DNA of 64,000 nt from Echinococcus granulosus (taxonomy: Eukaryota > Platyhelminthes > Cestoda > Cyclophyllidea > Taeniidae): positions 1,214,523 to 1,278,522 of the forward strand of contig NW_020170393.1 in NCBI RefSeq assembly GCF_000524195.1. The letters run 5' to 3'. Below, piece after piece: positions 50,205-63,842 of this stretch; position 1 is the stretch's first letter; the number at the start of each line of letters is the position of its first letter. The position numbers and the translations under genes are program-made. The notes beneath the pieces are model-generated. The model did no database searches. It was not told the origin of the DNA and saw nothing but the letters and a program-made list of their open reading frames with translations.

Positions 50205-53200
50205 ATGTTTTTGTACAACTTGAGTCTGCAGAAGGCATCTGGTATTATACATGCTATCAATGGTAGCTTTTCCGGAACAAAGCAACAGGAAATCGTGGTT
50301 GCCAAGGGCAAAATTCTTGAGATTATGCGCGTTGATGCAAGTTCGGGTAAACTATACACTTTGCTTACAACGGAAGTGTTTGGGATCATCCGTTCGTTAA
50401 TGCCATTTCGTTTGACAGGTGGTACAAAAGGTTAGATTAAATCCATTTCACCATATTTTTCCAGACTATATTGTAATTGGGTCGGATTCCGGCCGCATTG
50501 TTGTACTGGAATACATTCCTTCTAAGAACATATTTGAGAAAGTGCAGCAAGAAACTTATGGCAAAAGTGGTTGCCGTCGCATAATTCCTGGACAGTACCT
50601 TGCAATTGACCCAAAGGGTCGAGCACTTATGGTCGGAGCTGTCGAAAAGCAGAAGCTAGTCTATGTGATGAACCGTGATTCTCAAGCCCGGCTCACAATT
50701 TCATCCCCACTTGAAGCCCACAAATCGAATACTCTTGTCTACCACATGGTTGGTGTTGATGTAGGATTTGAGAATCCCACATTCGCTTGCATTGAGATGG
50801 ATTATGAGGAGGCTGACCAAGATGCCACTGGCGAGGCCGCAAGGTCTGCCCATCAGCTACTCACCTATTACGAATTGGATCTCGGTCTCAATCACGTCGT
50901 ACGCAAGTACTCTGAACCACTAGAGGAGCACGCTAACTTTTTGATCACAGTACCAGGTGGAAATGAGGTTCACTCTGGGATTCTTATTTGCTCCGAGAAC
51001 TACATCACTTACAAGAATTTCGGTGATGAGCCCGATATTCGTTGTCCTATTCCTCAGCGTCGCAATGATCTGGACGATCCAGACCGAGGACTTTTGTTTG
51101 TTTGCAGCGCTACACACAGGACCAAGAACCTCTTCTTTTTTCTCGCCCAAACTGAACAGGGCGATGTTTTCAAAATTAATCTTGAAAAGGACAAAGAAAC
51201 TGTCACTGAGATTCGCTTAAAGTATTTTGACACCGTGCCTGTAGCTTCGGCGATGTGTGTGTTGAAAACGGGCTTTCTTTTTGTTGCCTCAGAGTTTGGG
51301 AATCAGTAAGTCAAGCATTCCGACCGCAACATTTCTTTAGCCACCTATATCAAATTGCTCATCTGGGCGATAATGACGATGAGCCTGAATTCTCGTCGGC
51401 TATGCCGTTGGAAGAAGGCGACACTTTTTACTTCTCGCCCCGCCCACTGAAGAATTTGATCGAGGTGGACACCATTGAGAGCCTTTCCCCCATCACAGGT
51501 CTTCATGTAAGTGCTGAATGCTAACCTGACACCAATTCAGATCGCTGATCTAGCCAATGAGGACACTCCTCAAATGGCTGTGCTTTGTGGTCGGGGTCCA
51601 AGGTCTACGTTTCGCCTTCTTCGTCACGGCTTAGAGGTTACGGAAATGGCCAAATCTGACCTACCCGGCAGTCCGAACGCAGTATGGACGGTAAAACGCA
51701 ATTCGGAAGGTAATGACCCGCCCAACATTTTAATGTTCACTCTTTAGAGGAGTACGATTCCTTCATTATTGTCTCTTTCGTCAATGCAACTCTCGTTCTC
51801 TCCATCGGTGAGACTGTTGAGGAAGTGACTGATTCGGGTTTTCTGGGCACAACGCCGACTCTGACGTGCTCACAACTGGGCGATGATGCTCTCGTGCAGG
51901 TTTACCCTGATGGTATTCGACACATTCGCGCAGACAAGCGCATAAATGTGTGGCGCACCCCCGGCAAGAAGACAATCCAACGGTGTGCTGTGAACCGACG
52001 ACAAGTGGTCATTGCACTGACCGGTGGTGAGTTGGTATATTTTGAAATGGATGCCACTGGTCAGTTGAATGAATACACGGAACGAAAGGAGATGCCTGCA
52101 GATGTCATCTGCATGGCTCTCGGGCGCATCCCGCCTAATGAACAGCGCTCTCGCTTCCTGGCCGTTGGTCTGGCCGACAACACTGTCCGAATCCTCTCAC
52201 TCGATCCTTCGGTAGGTGCTCTTTCCCCACTTACCTCCTGACCAACCGCTTTGATTTTCTCAGGATTGTCTATCGCCTCTCACAATGCAAGGTCTCCCGA
52301 CAGCAGCTGAGTCTCTGTGCATCGTTGAAATGGGTGCTAATGAGTCAGAAAATACAGCTGGTGGTGGTATTCTCTACCTCAACATCGGTCTCAACAATGG
52401 TGTCCTCTTCCGTGTGGTGTTGGATCCAGTAACAGGGGAGCTCTCCGATACTAGAACTCGATACCTCGGTACAAGTCCTGTAAAACTATTTCGCGTCGCC
52501 ATGCAGGGTGGTGATGCGGTTTTGGCGGTGTCTAGTCGGTCCTGGCTTTCATACATGTACCAGAGCCGTTTCCATATCATCCCACTCTCCTATGAGGCTC
52601 TCGAATTCGCCTCAGGTTTCTCCTCGGAACAATGTCCTGAGGGAATTGTAGCTATTTGTGAGAACTCTCTCAGGTATGCATGGTCTCTGCTTCTTGCCTT
52701 GTGAGCGTCTATGCTTGCATTGTATGAGCCCTTATCTCTCGCAGAATTTTAGCCTTGGAAAAGCTGGGCGCAGTGTTTAATCAGACTAGCACTCTCCTCC
52801 AATACACACCACGAAGGTTTGTCTTCCACCCCGAATCGAACAACACTTTTATTATTGAAACCGATCATAACGCCTTCACGGACGAAGTGAAGGAGGAGAG
52901 GCGCAGAGAGATGAGTGAAGTGAGTGCCCCTCCTATTGGCATGTGTAGACAAGATTAAAAAGGCATATATGTTGAGTGGTTCAAATGTGCATATTACCAT
53001 AAAATTTTATTTTTCTCGATTTACAGCGAATTCTCGCCTCATTGGGGGATGTGCGTGAGAGGGAGAAGGCGGCAGGCTTCCTGTCTCGATCATTGCCTGA
53101 GGATGTGTTTGGAGCTCCAAAGGCCGGTCCAGGCATGTGGGCCAGTCTCCTGCGTTTGATGAATCCGCTCAGTGGGGAGACTCTTCAAATCTGCAGATTT

Positions 53201-56200
53201 GCTCAAAATGAGGCCGCACATGCCATAACACTGGCTACATTCACTAACCGGTGAGATTTCTAGCTCCAGACTCTTTTCGGCCAGCCCTATCTCCCCATAC
53301 GACCATATTCAAGGACAAGGTTGGGCAAACGAATTTTATCTCTCAGAAATATTGTTTGCACTATTTCGTCCTAAGCTTAGGGCTCCCCAGTTTACTGCTT
53401 GCTTTCGTTTCTGTTAATTCCTTATGTTCCTGAAGGAAACAATAGACTTTGCCGAGTAAAAAGGTTGTGTTCTGGATCATTGCTCAAACTTCTCCCGTAA
53501 TCAAAGTGTTTTTATTCTTCGACATTCAGTTCCTTAGATCCTAAATAGCGCGCTGAGGAGGTGTTGCGTTATTGTTGATCCAAAGGTATTTTTGATAAAA
53601 TTTATATTAGAATTAGCTATTTCTGACAACTACGTGCAGTTTCGAGTTGTTTTACAGTGTAACCTGGCTTTAAAGTATGCAAAGGTTTTGAGATTCTTAT
53701 CCACTTACAAATTGGTCTCTAATAGTAAAAGTTGTAAAAATTTTTTATTCCTCGTTATCTTCTTTAGCAGGATGTGCCGTTCATTTTGTGTTTAAATTTC
53801 CCTACCTCATCCACGCCTACGAGTCTTTGCTTTGCAGTCAATGCGGTAGGTGACTCAAGCACTTGCTCACCCTCCTCCCTCTTCTAGACCCGGCGATTAC
53901 TACGTGATCGTCGCCCTCTCCAAGGAGTTGGTGCTTAACCCTCGCAGCTGCTCAGGTGGATTTTTGCGCACCTACCGCACAACACCCACGGGCGACTTCC
54001 TGGAATTCGTCCACGACACTTCCGTGGAGGACTACCCCGCTGCCCTTTGTGCCTACCAGGGCCGTCTCCTCGCCGGCATTGGACATCGTCTGCGTCTCTA
54101 CGACATGGGCAAAAAAAAGCTTCTCAAGAAGGGCGAGAATCGCGTATGCTCTCATTCTCCTCGTTTTCTAGCATTTCGTAAATTCGGGTTTTTCTGGCGT
54201 GCTCATGTCCTCGAAGCTATTTGATAACTGATCCGGATGTGAACTCAGCTTCTGTGATTGGAAAGGTTGGCAGTAGTAGTGTAGCTCTATTATCAAAGTA
54301 CGAAAGGGCAGGGAGGCCGGTCGTAGAGGTAACGCGAATTTGTAGTGGCAACAATGGAGTAGTTCTTGTGTCATTACAATATCCGCTTGAGGAGAGAAGC
54401 CAAAAACTTCCAGCAGAAGTGCAGTCTATTTGTGACCCTATGCTCTATACCGCGAAGACGGCGTAGAAGGTCAGTGTATATGTGGTGGACAGAGCTTATG
54501 TACGGAGGTGTTTGGTTGGCTAATGGTCAGATGCTGACCTGAAAAACTCAGATCAACGCTCCTTTGCACGGCTGCCTTTCATCTCCATTCGGACGTCTTG
54601 AAACTTGGCCACGACACCTCGCACACGCGTGTTCATGCTCCCCTTTTGTCTGCGAGCGTGCATCCGAACAGTAGATGTAGTTGTGTGATGGCACCAGGAG
54701 GTACGCGTAGCCTCATGTAAAATTACTCATTATTTTGATTTAGCAATGAGTAGTGCCATCGTGCTCATGCATTGGTGTTTTCGGTGCTAGCCTAGTGTTT
54801 GATCATCCATTGCAGCACTTCCCGAATCTAATAAACGGCATTTACGGCATCGGACACCGTATTCTGGTGACGGACGTGCAGGAGAGTCTTTTCTGGGTGC
54901 GCTATCGGCCACGGGCAGACAATCAGATGGTGATATTTGCGGATGACGCCAGTCCGCGGTGGATCACTCAGCTGGCTGTCTTGGACAACTCCACCGCCGC
55001 AGTGGCCGACAAGTTTGGCAATATCATCATCCTTCGTCTGCCACCTGATGTCAATGACAATGTGGAGGAGGATCCCAGTGGGAATCGATCACTGTGGGAC
55101 AGGAACGCCCTTGGAGGTGCTAGCCAAAAACTCGAGGTGCGGTTTTGAGCCGTATGCTTCACTCAAGTTTAAAGTAGTGAATTGCCGAGATAAATCGTAT
55201 ATTGGAGTTTTATTAACCCACCTGAGGAGGTTCGCTTTCCCTCTTCCATTGGGTGTTGTCAATCTGTTCGAGTTCTTCCTAAATCTAAATCATTTCGAGT
55301 ATTTGACAGACGGTGGTACTAGGTAGCGATTTTGGGCTATGAAAGTGATCAGAAAGTAACTGATAAACATCTTGGTGGTGAAGGCATTCGTTGGACCTTT
55401 ATTATATGGTAGGGTCGTCTACACATTCAGAACATCCCCTTTCTAACGTTGACCAGAGATTGGTGTTAAATTGCGAAAAGGAGCCAAAAGATACAAGTAG
55501 ATTGCACTGACGCTTTGTATGCCTGATTTTTTTTCCAGATGGTTTGCCACTTCTACGTGGGCGAGGTGGTGACATCTCTTCAAAAGGCTACCCTGATCCC
55601 GGGCGGTTCGGAGGGTCTGGTGTACGCCACGCTCTCGGGCAGTCTGGGCATCCTCATCCCCTTCGCTTCCAAGGACGCCTACTCCTTCTTCCAGCATCTC
55701 GAACTTCACATGCGCTCGGAGAATATCTCTCTCGTGGGTCGTGACCACCTTCACTATCGCTCACTGTACTATCCATGCAAGGTCAGTTGCTCTCCCTCAC
55801 TCGCCGGCTACCTGTGCATGATTGCAAATTCCTCAATAATTCAGCCTCCTCAAAACTTTAGGGTCCCTGGTTTTAGAAATTTATATGTATCTTACTCTGA
55901 GCCTCGTTTGCATCCCCTTGACGTTGACTGTCAGGGGTGTGTTTCTCTAATTTTGGCATTTGTTGTCTAGACTATTGTTTTCCGTAGATTGGAGCTTTCT
56001 ATTACAATTAACACGGCTAATTTTTCGAAAGACGTGAAACGAGATGGGCTGTAAGGAGGCATCTTGAATATTGCTAGAGATTTGGACAGTTCCGACCAGC
56101 TGCTCCAAAGTTGGTGTTTTGCGATTGTGCCACATTATTTTGCGCAATTACCTCACTTTTCCATCATTCGCCGCTAACTTGTTTCTCTCTTTTTAAGTAA

Positions 56201-56560
56201 ATTTAAAGTCATTCCATGTCTGAAGTGAGTTTGAGCCTCATAAATCAAAATCCTTGAAGTGCCTACTGTTGAGGAAGTAGTTTTGTGCCTAACACCTACA
56301 AATCTAGCAAATTTCACGACGTCTGAGTTCAAATTGTTTACCAAGTTGGTCGCGTGTGTGTTTGAGGTCTTAGATAGTAGAAAGCTGTTTGACTTACCTG
56401 TCCGCATTGCCTGCATTAGAACGTAATCGACGGGGACCTCTGCGAGATGTTCAACACTCTGGATGCGGATAAACAGCGGAACATCGCGGAGGAGATGGAC
56501 AAGGTCCCCACCGACATTGCCAAACGTCTAGAGGATATGCGCACCCGCTGCGCCTTCTAA
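50205..56560 (+). CDS. SF3B3: Splicing factor 3b subunit 3 (SF3b130/SAP130)
   Basis: SF3B3 is a large beta-propeller protein of the SF3b complex in the U2 snRNP, needed for branch-point recognition. Twelve exons close in phase: 50205-50430, 50465-51305, 51341-51506, 51541-51709, 51748-52211, 52264-52673, 52745-52919, 53027-53250, 53888-54143, 54816-55136, 55539-55781, 56420-56560. They give 1211 aa (human 1217). It is near-collinear with human over the whole length: [140 protein letters not shown], and the terminal [12 protein letters not shown]. The first four introns are 34, 35, 34 and 38 nt; the last four are 400-670 nt. The start matches the human start. Confidence 0.97.
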
Positions 56561-56653
56561 AGTCCTATGCCCCACCACTTGTCTCCCCTTCAGTTGCTGT
56601 CTTTATATTGTCTAACCCATCTGCCTTCCCACCCAGAACACACTAGCCGTGTA

Positions 56654-56659
56654 AATAAA
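56654..56659 (+). terminator. Polyadenylation signal AATAAA of SF3B3
   Basis: A canonical hexamer 94 nt past the SF3B3 stop. On the opposite strand AATAAA at 56688-56693 (forward TTTATT) could serve the converging transporter gene, so the two 3' ends may overlap. Confidence 0.55.
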
Positions 56660-57546
56660 CCATTTTTGATAATAATTAAAGTGTGCTTTATTTTTCCGAA
56701 TTTCCTCCACGTAGCATCCGCATCCAAATAAACGGCATTTGTTTGGCAAGAAGAAGCTAAACCTCCGGAAATTAAAAGGGGAGCAGCAGTTGCCACTCAA
56801 TTGGAGGGCAGAAGGGTTAGTAGTTCGCTTCTACAACTGCGGTGACTGCTGGAACAGGGATGGAAGGAGAGTGATGGACGTTTGATTAATCATAAGCAAT
56901 ATGAACGCATTGGTGACTTACCACGCCCACGCTTTGAGATGTTTCGGTGCCTCGTGGCTTCTTGTGACAGAAGAGGGATGAGAGCGCTCTGGGACCGTTT
57001 CTTTGACCACTGGGTAAGGTTAGAGCTGCAACAAAGCCTAGAGGAGCACCGATGCTTTCGTTTAGTTACTGCTTTTACTGACAGGAAAATTGCAGCATGG
57101 GTTGTGACTGCTGTATTAGAGACAAGTTTAGTGTTCCTACTTTATCTCTGCTGTACCAAATTTATTCGGACTTTTATGCTGCAATTCCTGATCTGGTATT
57201 TATCCTTATTTGAAAAGGATTTTTTTGTTACATTTTGGTGTGTTGAGCAGAAATTATCCACCAACGTAAGTTTCAGCTGTTTGGAACTGATTTCAGAGCT
57301 CCATACTTGCAACTCTTCAATCTACAAGACCTTAGAACCGCTTTAAAATGTTTTTTCTGTCATGAGGCGATCCGTCTAATCTTTGTGGAGTTAAGGATTA
57401 GTAAAAGGCGATAGCGACAGCTTTTTGAATGAAAGTAGAAATTCCACGCCTAGACATTTCTCGGCCACTAAAAGTTAGCTCGTGGTTGAACAGCAATGCT
57501 TGAAAAGCTAGCAAGCATGAGGTGCGAGAGGTAGAAAAGGCCCCTT

Positions 57547-57651
57547 CTTACCAGCGAAGCACGAAGCAGCACAACCAAGGCATAGGTGAACGACGTGATG
57601 GTGGACATTCGCCGTGACTGAGATCGCAGAACCCACCATCGCCCCTGGCAA
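57547..57651 (-). CDS. Candidate C-terminal exon of the MFS transporter
   Basis: A TTTTTGTAG acceptor at about 57652 is followed in the phase needed after exon 9 by LPGAMVGSAISVTA, a glycine-rich helix 11-like sequence. It then runs to a GTAAGA donor near 57546. An overlapping frame from an internal acceptor reads STITSFTYALVVLLRASL, more like helix 12. I could not decide whether both are used. The final exon and stop codon were not found. Confidence 0.35.
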
Positions 57652-59070
57652 CTACAAAAACAAATACCTCTTTTTTAGCCACCGGTACTTACCATCGATA
57701 AGTCAAAGGGATTTTCTCACTCTCCGAGCCGAAAGGGTTTGGGTGAGATGAAATTACACTCGGCCAATTCGTCAACACAGTTTAATAACAATTCAGCATT
57801 TGATTTTTATTACGGGTGGGCAAAAAGGAGGTACCAATTCAGATGGTCCTGTTCCTTCAATTGCGCCGAAGCGATCAAAAGCACTTTGTGTCGCACAGTC
57901 TTGATATCTGTCACTGCTTTGTCGATTAGATTGGCAGAGCGTAGACCTAGTGCCAAGAGCTGATAAACTTGAAAATAAGGAACGATCTTCAGTAACTAAG
58001 CTGCAGTCTCAATGTAAGGACGTATTGCAGCTAGATAAATTCTTTTGACTACGCATCACTCCTTGACAGTTGTGGGTAAATTGTATGATAACACACTGCT
58101 TCTGAGAAAAACAAATTCAGATTTTATCAATGTGCAGATGGAATTAAGATTTAGTAATGCATTGCAAGCGGGAAGATGAAGAAATCTTCGAATGGTGATA
58201 AAAAGGACTCCTCAAACGCTTGTTACCATGGGAGGGAGTGAATGTGTGTTTCTGATCCATTGAAATCGGCTAATAAACTTAAGTGGACAATCATTAACTT
58301 GTGCCATTCCAACTTATATTCAGGGTTAATAACGAGACCTACTGCTTCCTCTTAGCAATCCACCCTGTATGATGCGCAAAGGTGTTCAAAATAAACTGTA
58401 TTTTACCTCTCCATAAAAACACTATTCCAAACACCCTCAGCACTGGCATTTGGTGATAAGGCCTTCCGTGAGTGGGAAGAGAGGCGTAAAACCTGGAAGC
58501 AAAGATGTCCACTTTCCATCAGGCTTTAAACCCACAGAAGGGTATTAAAACACGCAGCTGCTAAGCAGTGAAGAGTCTAAGTGGGACAAGCGCTTTAAGG
58601 ATGGAAGTATGTCTACTAGTCATTGACAATCCGGTCGTAGTGTTTCCTCAGCTTACCATCACAGCTGCGATTCTTGGATACATTACAATCGGTGCGTGGG
58701 ATGGATGATCCAAGACGACCGAATGCTACAAGGTCTGTCATAAGACTGTACGGGCGGCAAATTTTGTAGTGGACACAATCATTCATAAACATTTGTAATC
58801 ACAAAAAGTTGGCTCATGCTAGGCGGCAAAGTGAAGCAGCTTGTCTCAAAATAGGCATTCTGTATCAACGAATCTTCCAAATGTTCCTTGAGTGCGAAAA
58901 CAGTATGAACACTTAGCAAAGGTCTAGTGAAAAGTGTAAGTGCAGTTTTGATTCCCAGTAATGCGTTTTTTATTGCATCAAACCACAGGTCCCCAATTTT
59001 ATATTAACACCACTTTTGTATAGACAGCTACTTATATGTGATTTAAGTAGGAATGTGGTCGAGGTCTCAC

Positions 59071-62000
59071 CACGGCAGAGAAGATGAGACCAAAGTTGGC
59101 GGCGAAGTACTCCTGGCCGAAGAGCTTACGCGCCGCGTAAGGAGTGAGGACAAATAGGCCGGCAATACAAATGAAAAGGAGGATGACAAGGATTGCGAAT
59201 AAGTACATCCCCACGTTCGGGATGTGGGGAGAAAAAGGCAGGATGAGGAAGAGCAAAGACCAGAGAGCGTACACGACTGCAAGGAGGGTCTACGAAGGCA
59301 AAGCAACAAAACTCGGCGTTTTTTACTTTGCTTAACTACCGTTAGTGAAAGCCTACTTCGAGTATCAAATTACAATTATGAATAACTTAACCGCTACTCC
59401 TGAAGAACACTCGTGTGTTGTCAAAAAGCACCTCTGGGTTTCATTTTTACAATCTTCTTAAGACTATCAGGTCAAATTTCCAAAGGCTATTATAGAATGC
59501 GGATTCTGGTTCTGCAACTTTTTTTACGTAAATAACACTCTGAGCTGATCAACTATCAGTACTGTCTCACTTGGATGCGTCTTTTCTTCAAATGAGGATC
59601 AACCTTTAGGGGGCTTTTAAATCAGACGTACTGTTTAACTACATCACGCCAGTAAAACGCGCTTGAAATTTCGAACGTTACCTTGCAAAAACTTGCCTTA
59701 TAAAAGATTCTATCAGCCAATTCGCCCCACATCAGTCTGCCGAGCATGTTGGCCACTGAGCTAAGCGTCCCCACGGCTGTCAAGAAGCGGTCATTTTTTA
59801 TTTCTTTTTGCCCTATTATCTAGGTGAAGGGAAGGAAGGCAAGTAACAAGAAATAGTATTCTAGAGGATTTTTTAATGCCTGAGACCTCATAAGTAGGAG
59901 GGAAAGGGTTTTGTTTGTTTTACCTTGTACAGCGACATTATCATAATCACAGGGAAAATTCCACAGAGCATGGTGAGCCACAGGACATAGAAATCCGCCG
60001 TCCGCAATACCTTTAGCGGTGGGTAGTTTTCGATTCTAAGGCAAAAAGGATGTGCAACCTGTTAATAGTGTTTGCTCAACCGCAAATAATTTAACTGACA
60101 CTTGGATTCATGACGCAGCTTGTCCAGTTTCCCTATGCGCCATTCTAAGCTTAACTTTCTTAAATGCTGAGTTATTGAATGGTGATGAACTTCCACTAGT
60201 GAGCAAATATTTTCCGTCTATTTTTTGTTTCTCATGCCAATGAATTTTCAGTTTGAGTTTGCATAAACACTTCATTGGTGTCGATTCAGGACCACCATTG
60301 AATCACTTACTCGCCTACTTCATTCAGGACCTCGTCCTCTGCTGAAACCAGCTAAAGCATAATTAAAAGCAAGTTAGCCTGATTTTCAGAAAAGCACTTT
60401 TCCTACTACTAGGTGTCGGATCGCCTTATAATGAGTGTTTACTGAGAGTCAGGTCATTGTTGGACTGTAACTTTGAACGATGTGTATAGCCATAAACATA
60501 GACTATTTTTTAACTCTGCAATATAACATTTACATTAGTTTGTTTTATATCTTAAAGTATGAATGCACTTTCTTAGCGTGACACAATAACATTTGATTAT
60601 GAGAGGCTTTTAATAAGCAAAAATTTGGACAAAATGGTTTTAAGCTCAAACAGATGGACGGAGTTCTTCAAAGAACAATAAAGTTGTCATTTTAGCTAAT
60701 CTTTTAAGCCTGAAAATTCGGAAAATACTTTTAAAGTTGGTTTTGACAGCCTCGGCTGTTTCACCAGTTACATAGAAATAAAACCGTATGGTAATAATAA
60801 GAATGACTTACTCCTCACGAAAAAAGAGCAAAATACGCAATTTCCTTATTTTAAAAGACCCACATTTTCACTAGGCACCTTCACACAGATCCATCCGATG
60901 AGCTGCAGACTGCCCAGAATCGCTCCAAGGGTAAGGATGGAAGGGGGCACACGAAAGAGTAAAGCTTCATCCTCGAAAAGGCTGTGAATCGGGTTCCGAA
61001 CACAAAGTTGTATTTATGGATCAGTTTTTAAGAAAGCGTCCCTAAGCCAGGAGGCGAACCTACTGACTAACGTTGTTCGGTTTTATGTTGGTGGGGTTGA
61101 TCAGGACTGTTTGTATGGGAGTCAAAACTATCGCACCAGCACCGAACATACAAGCGCAGAGACCAAGGACTAGACCTCGTGCATTTGGCATCCACTTTAA
61201 AAAAAAAACAAACCAAACCGAAAAAGCGTCCGTTACTGCTTTACAGATATAAGCCATATTGATCGATTCTCCACTCCAAGTCGTGCATAGGCATGGAGTC
61301 GAAATATAATTTTCACAGGTTTAAGTAAAAATTTCTCAGATCCTTAGGTAATTCTGCACGGATCAACTCGTAGATAATGGGCTTTTAGAATAATTTATGA
61401 GCCCAAAACTACCTCCACTTTTGTGTCGAATAAGTTATCACTTCCATGCTTGCTCATTTGTAACAACTATGAATGCCGTGAAACAATCTTAGGATCATCG
61501 GCATTCAATATTTCTCCAGAGCATAACCTAGTTTAGCTAATCATTTCCAAATACTAGTCGAAATGCATTAAAATATCCTACAGCAGTTGCTATTGAGAGT
61601 AACACGCTATACGAGGCCGACACGCCAATTCCAACCATAAGAGAGTAGGTCATCACAAACAAGATGAAGCCCCATTGTATTGACACATAAGAGAGCATGA
61701 TTCCAAGGCTGCAACAGAAGGAAATGGTAGGAAAATTCGGCTGCATCGCCTTTAAGAGAAGTGTTACAGGTAGTATATCACAATTTTTGGTACTCAAGAA
61801 AAAAATACGCCGTCCATTGCCTCATAGAGAACATGAACAGTTATAACCCTAAGTGGAGGGATGGTTCAGAAATTAATTGGATGAGTATTTAGTCAACCAA
61901 GAGAACACCAATCCAATTAGTAAGCCCAACAAAAACTAAAAATGCAAATAATTTTGCACTACTATTAAACAATTCGTACTGTTACAACGCAAATAAGTTG

Positions 62001-62495
62001 TAAGATAAACAAAAAGTGAGTGTTTAAATCATTCTGCAGCTTTATGCTTTCTTCTAACATATGGTATTTTTCATGCGTCTACTCGTATTGGTCCAATTAA
62101 AACTAACTCACTTTTTATATGTCCGGTAGTCTTACAATCGATATATACCAGTGATGCTCATGAAAACGTCCTACCTGTTTAATAAACAACTCACACCGAC
62201 AATGAATTTCACTCCTGTTTTAAGGGCCAACAATCCAGCTATTGGCATGAATATTCCTTGAACGCCTAGACAAACTCCAGAAAGCCAGATGGCATCAATA
62301 GGATTTGTGTTTTTATCAACTTTTTTGCGAATATATGATATAATGTACGGGGACATGTTGCCTAGCAAGTTCACATGTAAAAGCTGAGGCCTTACCAATG
62401 GAATAAAAGTTTCCAAAAGTAAATATGATTAAAATACAACCAACTATTGCCTTAATTGCTCGTAATTTGAGTGCATGCTCTGCACTTAATGGCAT
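59071..62495 (-). CDS. Major-facilitator transporter, oxalate/formate-antiporter-like (C-terminus unresolved)
   Basis: A polytopic carrier of the MFS; the substrate is unknown, and the family includes monocarboxylate and oxalate/formate carriers. Nine exons close in phase: 62495-62396, 62361-62175, 61708-61582, 61194-61064, 60981-60879, 60351-60311, 60035-59924, 59819-59682, 59289-59071 (386 codons). Diagnostic parts are GNMSPYIISYIRKK after TM1, ALKTGVKF in the 2-3 loop, WMPNARGLVLGLC before TM5, KVLRTADFYVLWL at TM7, and GRLMWGELADRIFYK in the 8-9 loop, the second copy of the MFS loop motif. About ten of the usual twelve helices are covered. Exon 9 ends GLIFSAV at a GTGAGA donor in phase 0. 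A continuation is likely at about 57651-57547 (LPGAMVGSAIS in frame, then a GTAAGA donor), but two frames there are both plausible. The ATG at 62495 precedes a 34-nt first intron. Confidence 0.82.
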
Positions 62496-63842
62496 TAGTT
62501 ACAAAGATCGGTAAAACATGTGTCCCTCTTCTGTCATACGAGAATAAGGTCAGATAATCTGTCTATAGTAGATGGGTAAAACAAGTTTTTTTGTAAGCGA
62601 AAACACTTCCGCTTACTCTAAAAAGGCACAACTATAAAATTTAAGGAATCTGTGCATTTTTATTAACACTTACTTTTATATAAACCGTATGGAGCAAGGT
62701 AGTGGCACTAACAAATAAGTAATGGACTTTAAGCTCAATAATCTGGCAAACGGTATACTATAACCTATAATTTCAGGCGAGCGTTTACACTCCATATATT
62801 TAGAATTTGTTTGTTATGATTTATTTTGGGATCTGATGTAAATGGTGCACATTTATTGTTTCCTCGTTTGAATTGCTTGAATATGCTTTGCGATATATGT
62901 TGTTCCCACATTTTTGTGATGTCTGCATAATTCGCTTTTAATTAACGCTTTTGAGCTTTTCAATCCTGTCAATGTCACCAATATATGTATCAATGTGCGG
63001 GTAGTAATTTCCTCTCTCGTTCTATTATTTCTACTACTGCTTGACCTCGTTATGTCGAAATCAATTTTTGAAACTAAGCAGCTAATCCAATTGCATTATG
63101 GAATTCTAACTACTAACAGACTTCTACACCTCCATTTGCGAACAATAGTAAACTTTTGTTCAATGCCGGTGGGCTAGAGTCTCCTTAATCAATTCCATTC
63201 CACTTAAAATTCGCTAAATTGGATTAATTGATTCGTCGGGGGCATTTATTTACTAAAAGAAGGCCAAGCTTTTAACTGAATTGGATATCAAACCTAATTT
63301 CTACATATTGGTTATCCTAGTCTTCTATCCGTCTTTCCATCTCCTGTCGAGAAATTAAGAAGTTGAGCATTTTTTGCGTGTTTACTACCAGTCACACAGA
63401 AATTTGGCAAGCATTCTGTAAAATGTTCTTTTTGGTGGATGATAACACCCTTATAGTCTTTGGAAAGACCATTTTGACTGGAGTATATCCCTTATGGGTT
63501 GTAGTAGTCGGTTATTCTTTAATAGCCAAAGTTTTAAAGGCTAATATGGCATGTGATGTCAACAAAATTCCTGCTTTTGCAAACTTGTCCCTTCCCCTAC
63601 CGAGCAAAATCCTCAATAACCCAACTACATTTGTATGTGTAATAGTACGGATTTACGTTGCCCCAGCGTGCTTAAATACGTCAAAATTGTTTATTAAAAC
63701 CGCACTCCAGGTTAAATTTTCTAAAAAAGTTTCCTGATATAGGTAGAAAAGTAAGTTATCCTCTTATACATGGTCAGAAGTGAGAATAATTTTGGACGTT
63801 TTTGCACGAACTAAGTTTATTAAAGGCACCTTAATGGAAGTT
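62496..63842. other. Upstream of the MFS transporter, no gene seen
   Basis: AT-rich sequence expected to include the 5' region of the transporter gene. Short reading frames here have no recognisable domain. Confidence 0.45.

Noticed and set aside
56882..57346. 154-codon plus-strand frame between SF3B3 and the transporter
   Set aside because: It starts from a non-ATG codon, composition drifts to non-coding in its second half, no domain recognised, and it lies antisense to the transporter gene.
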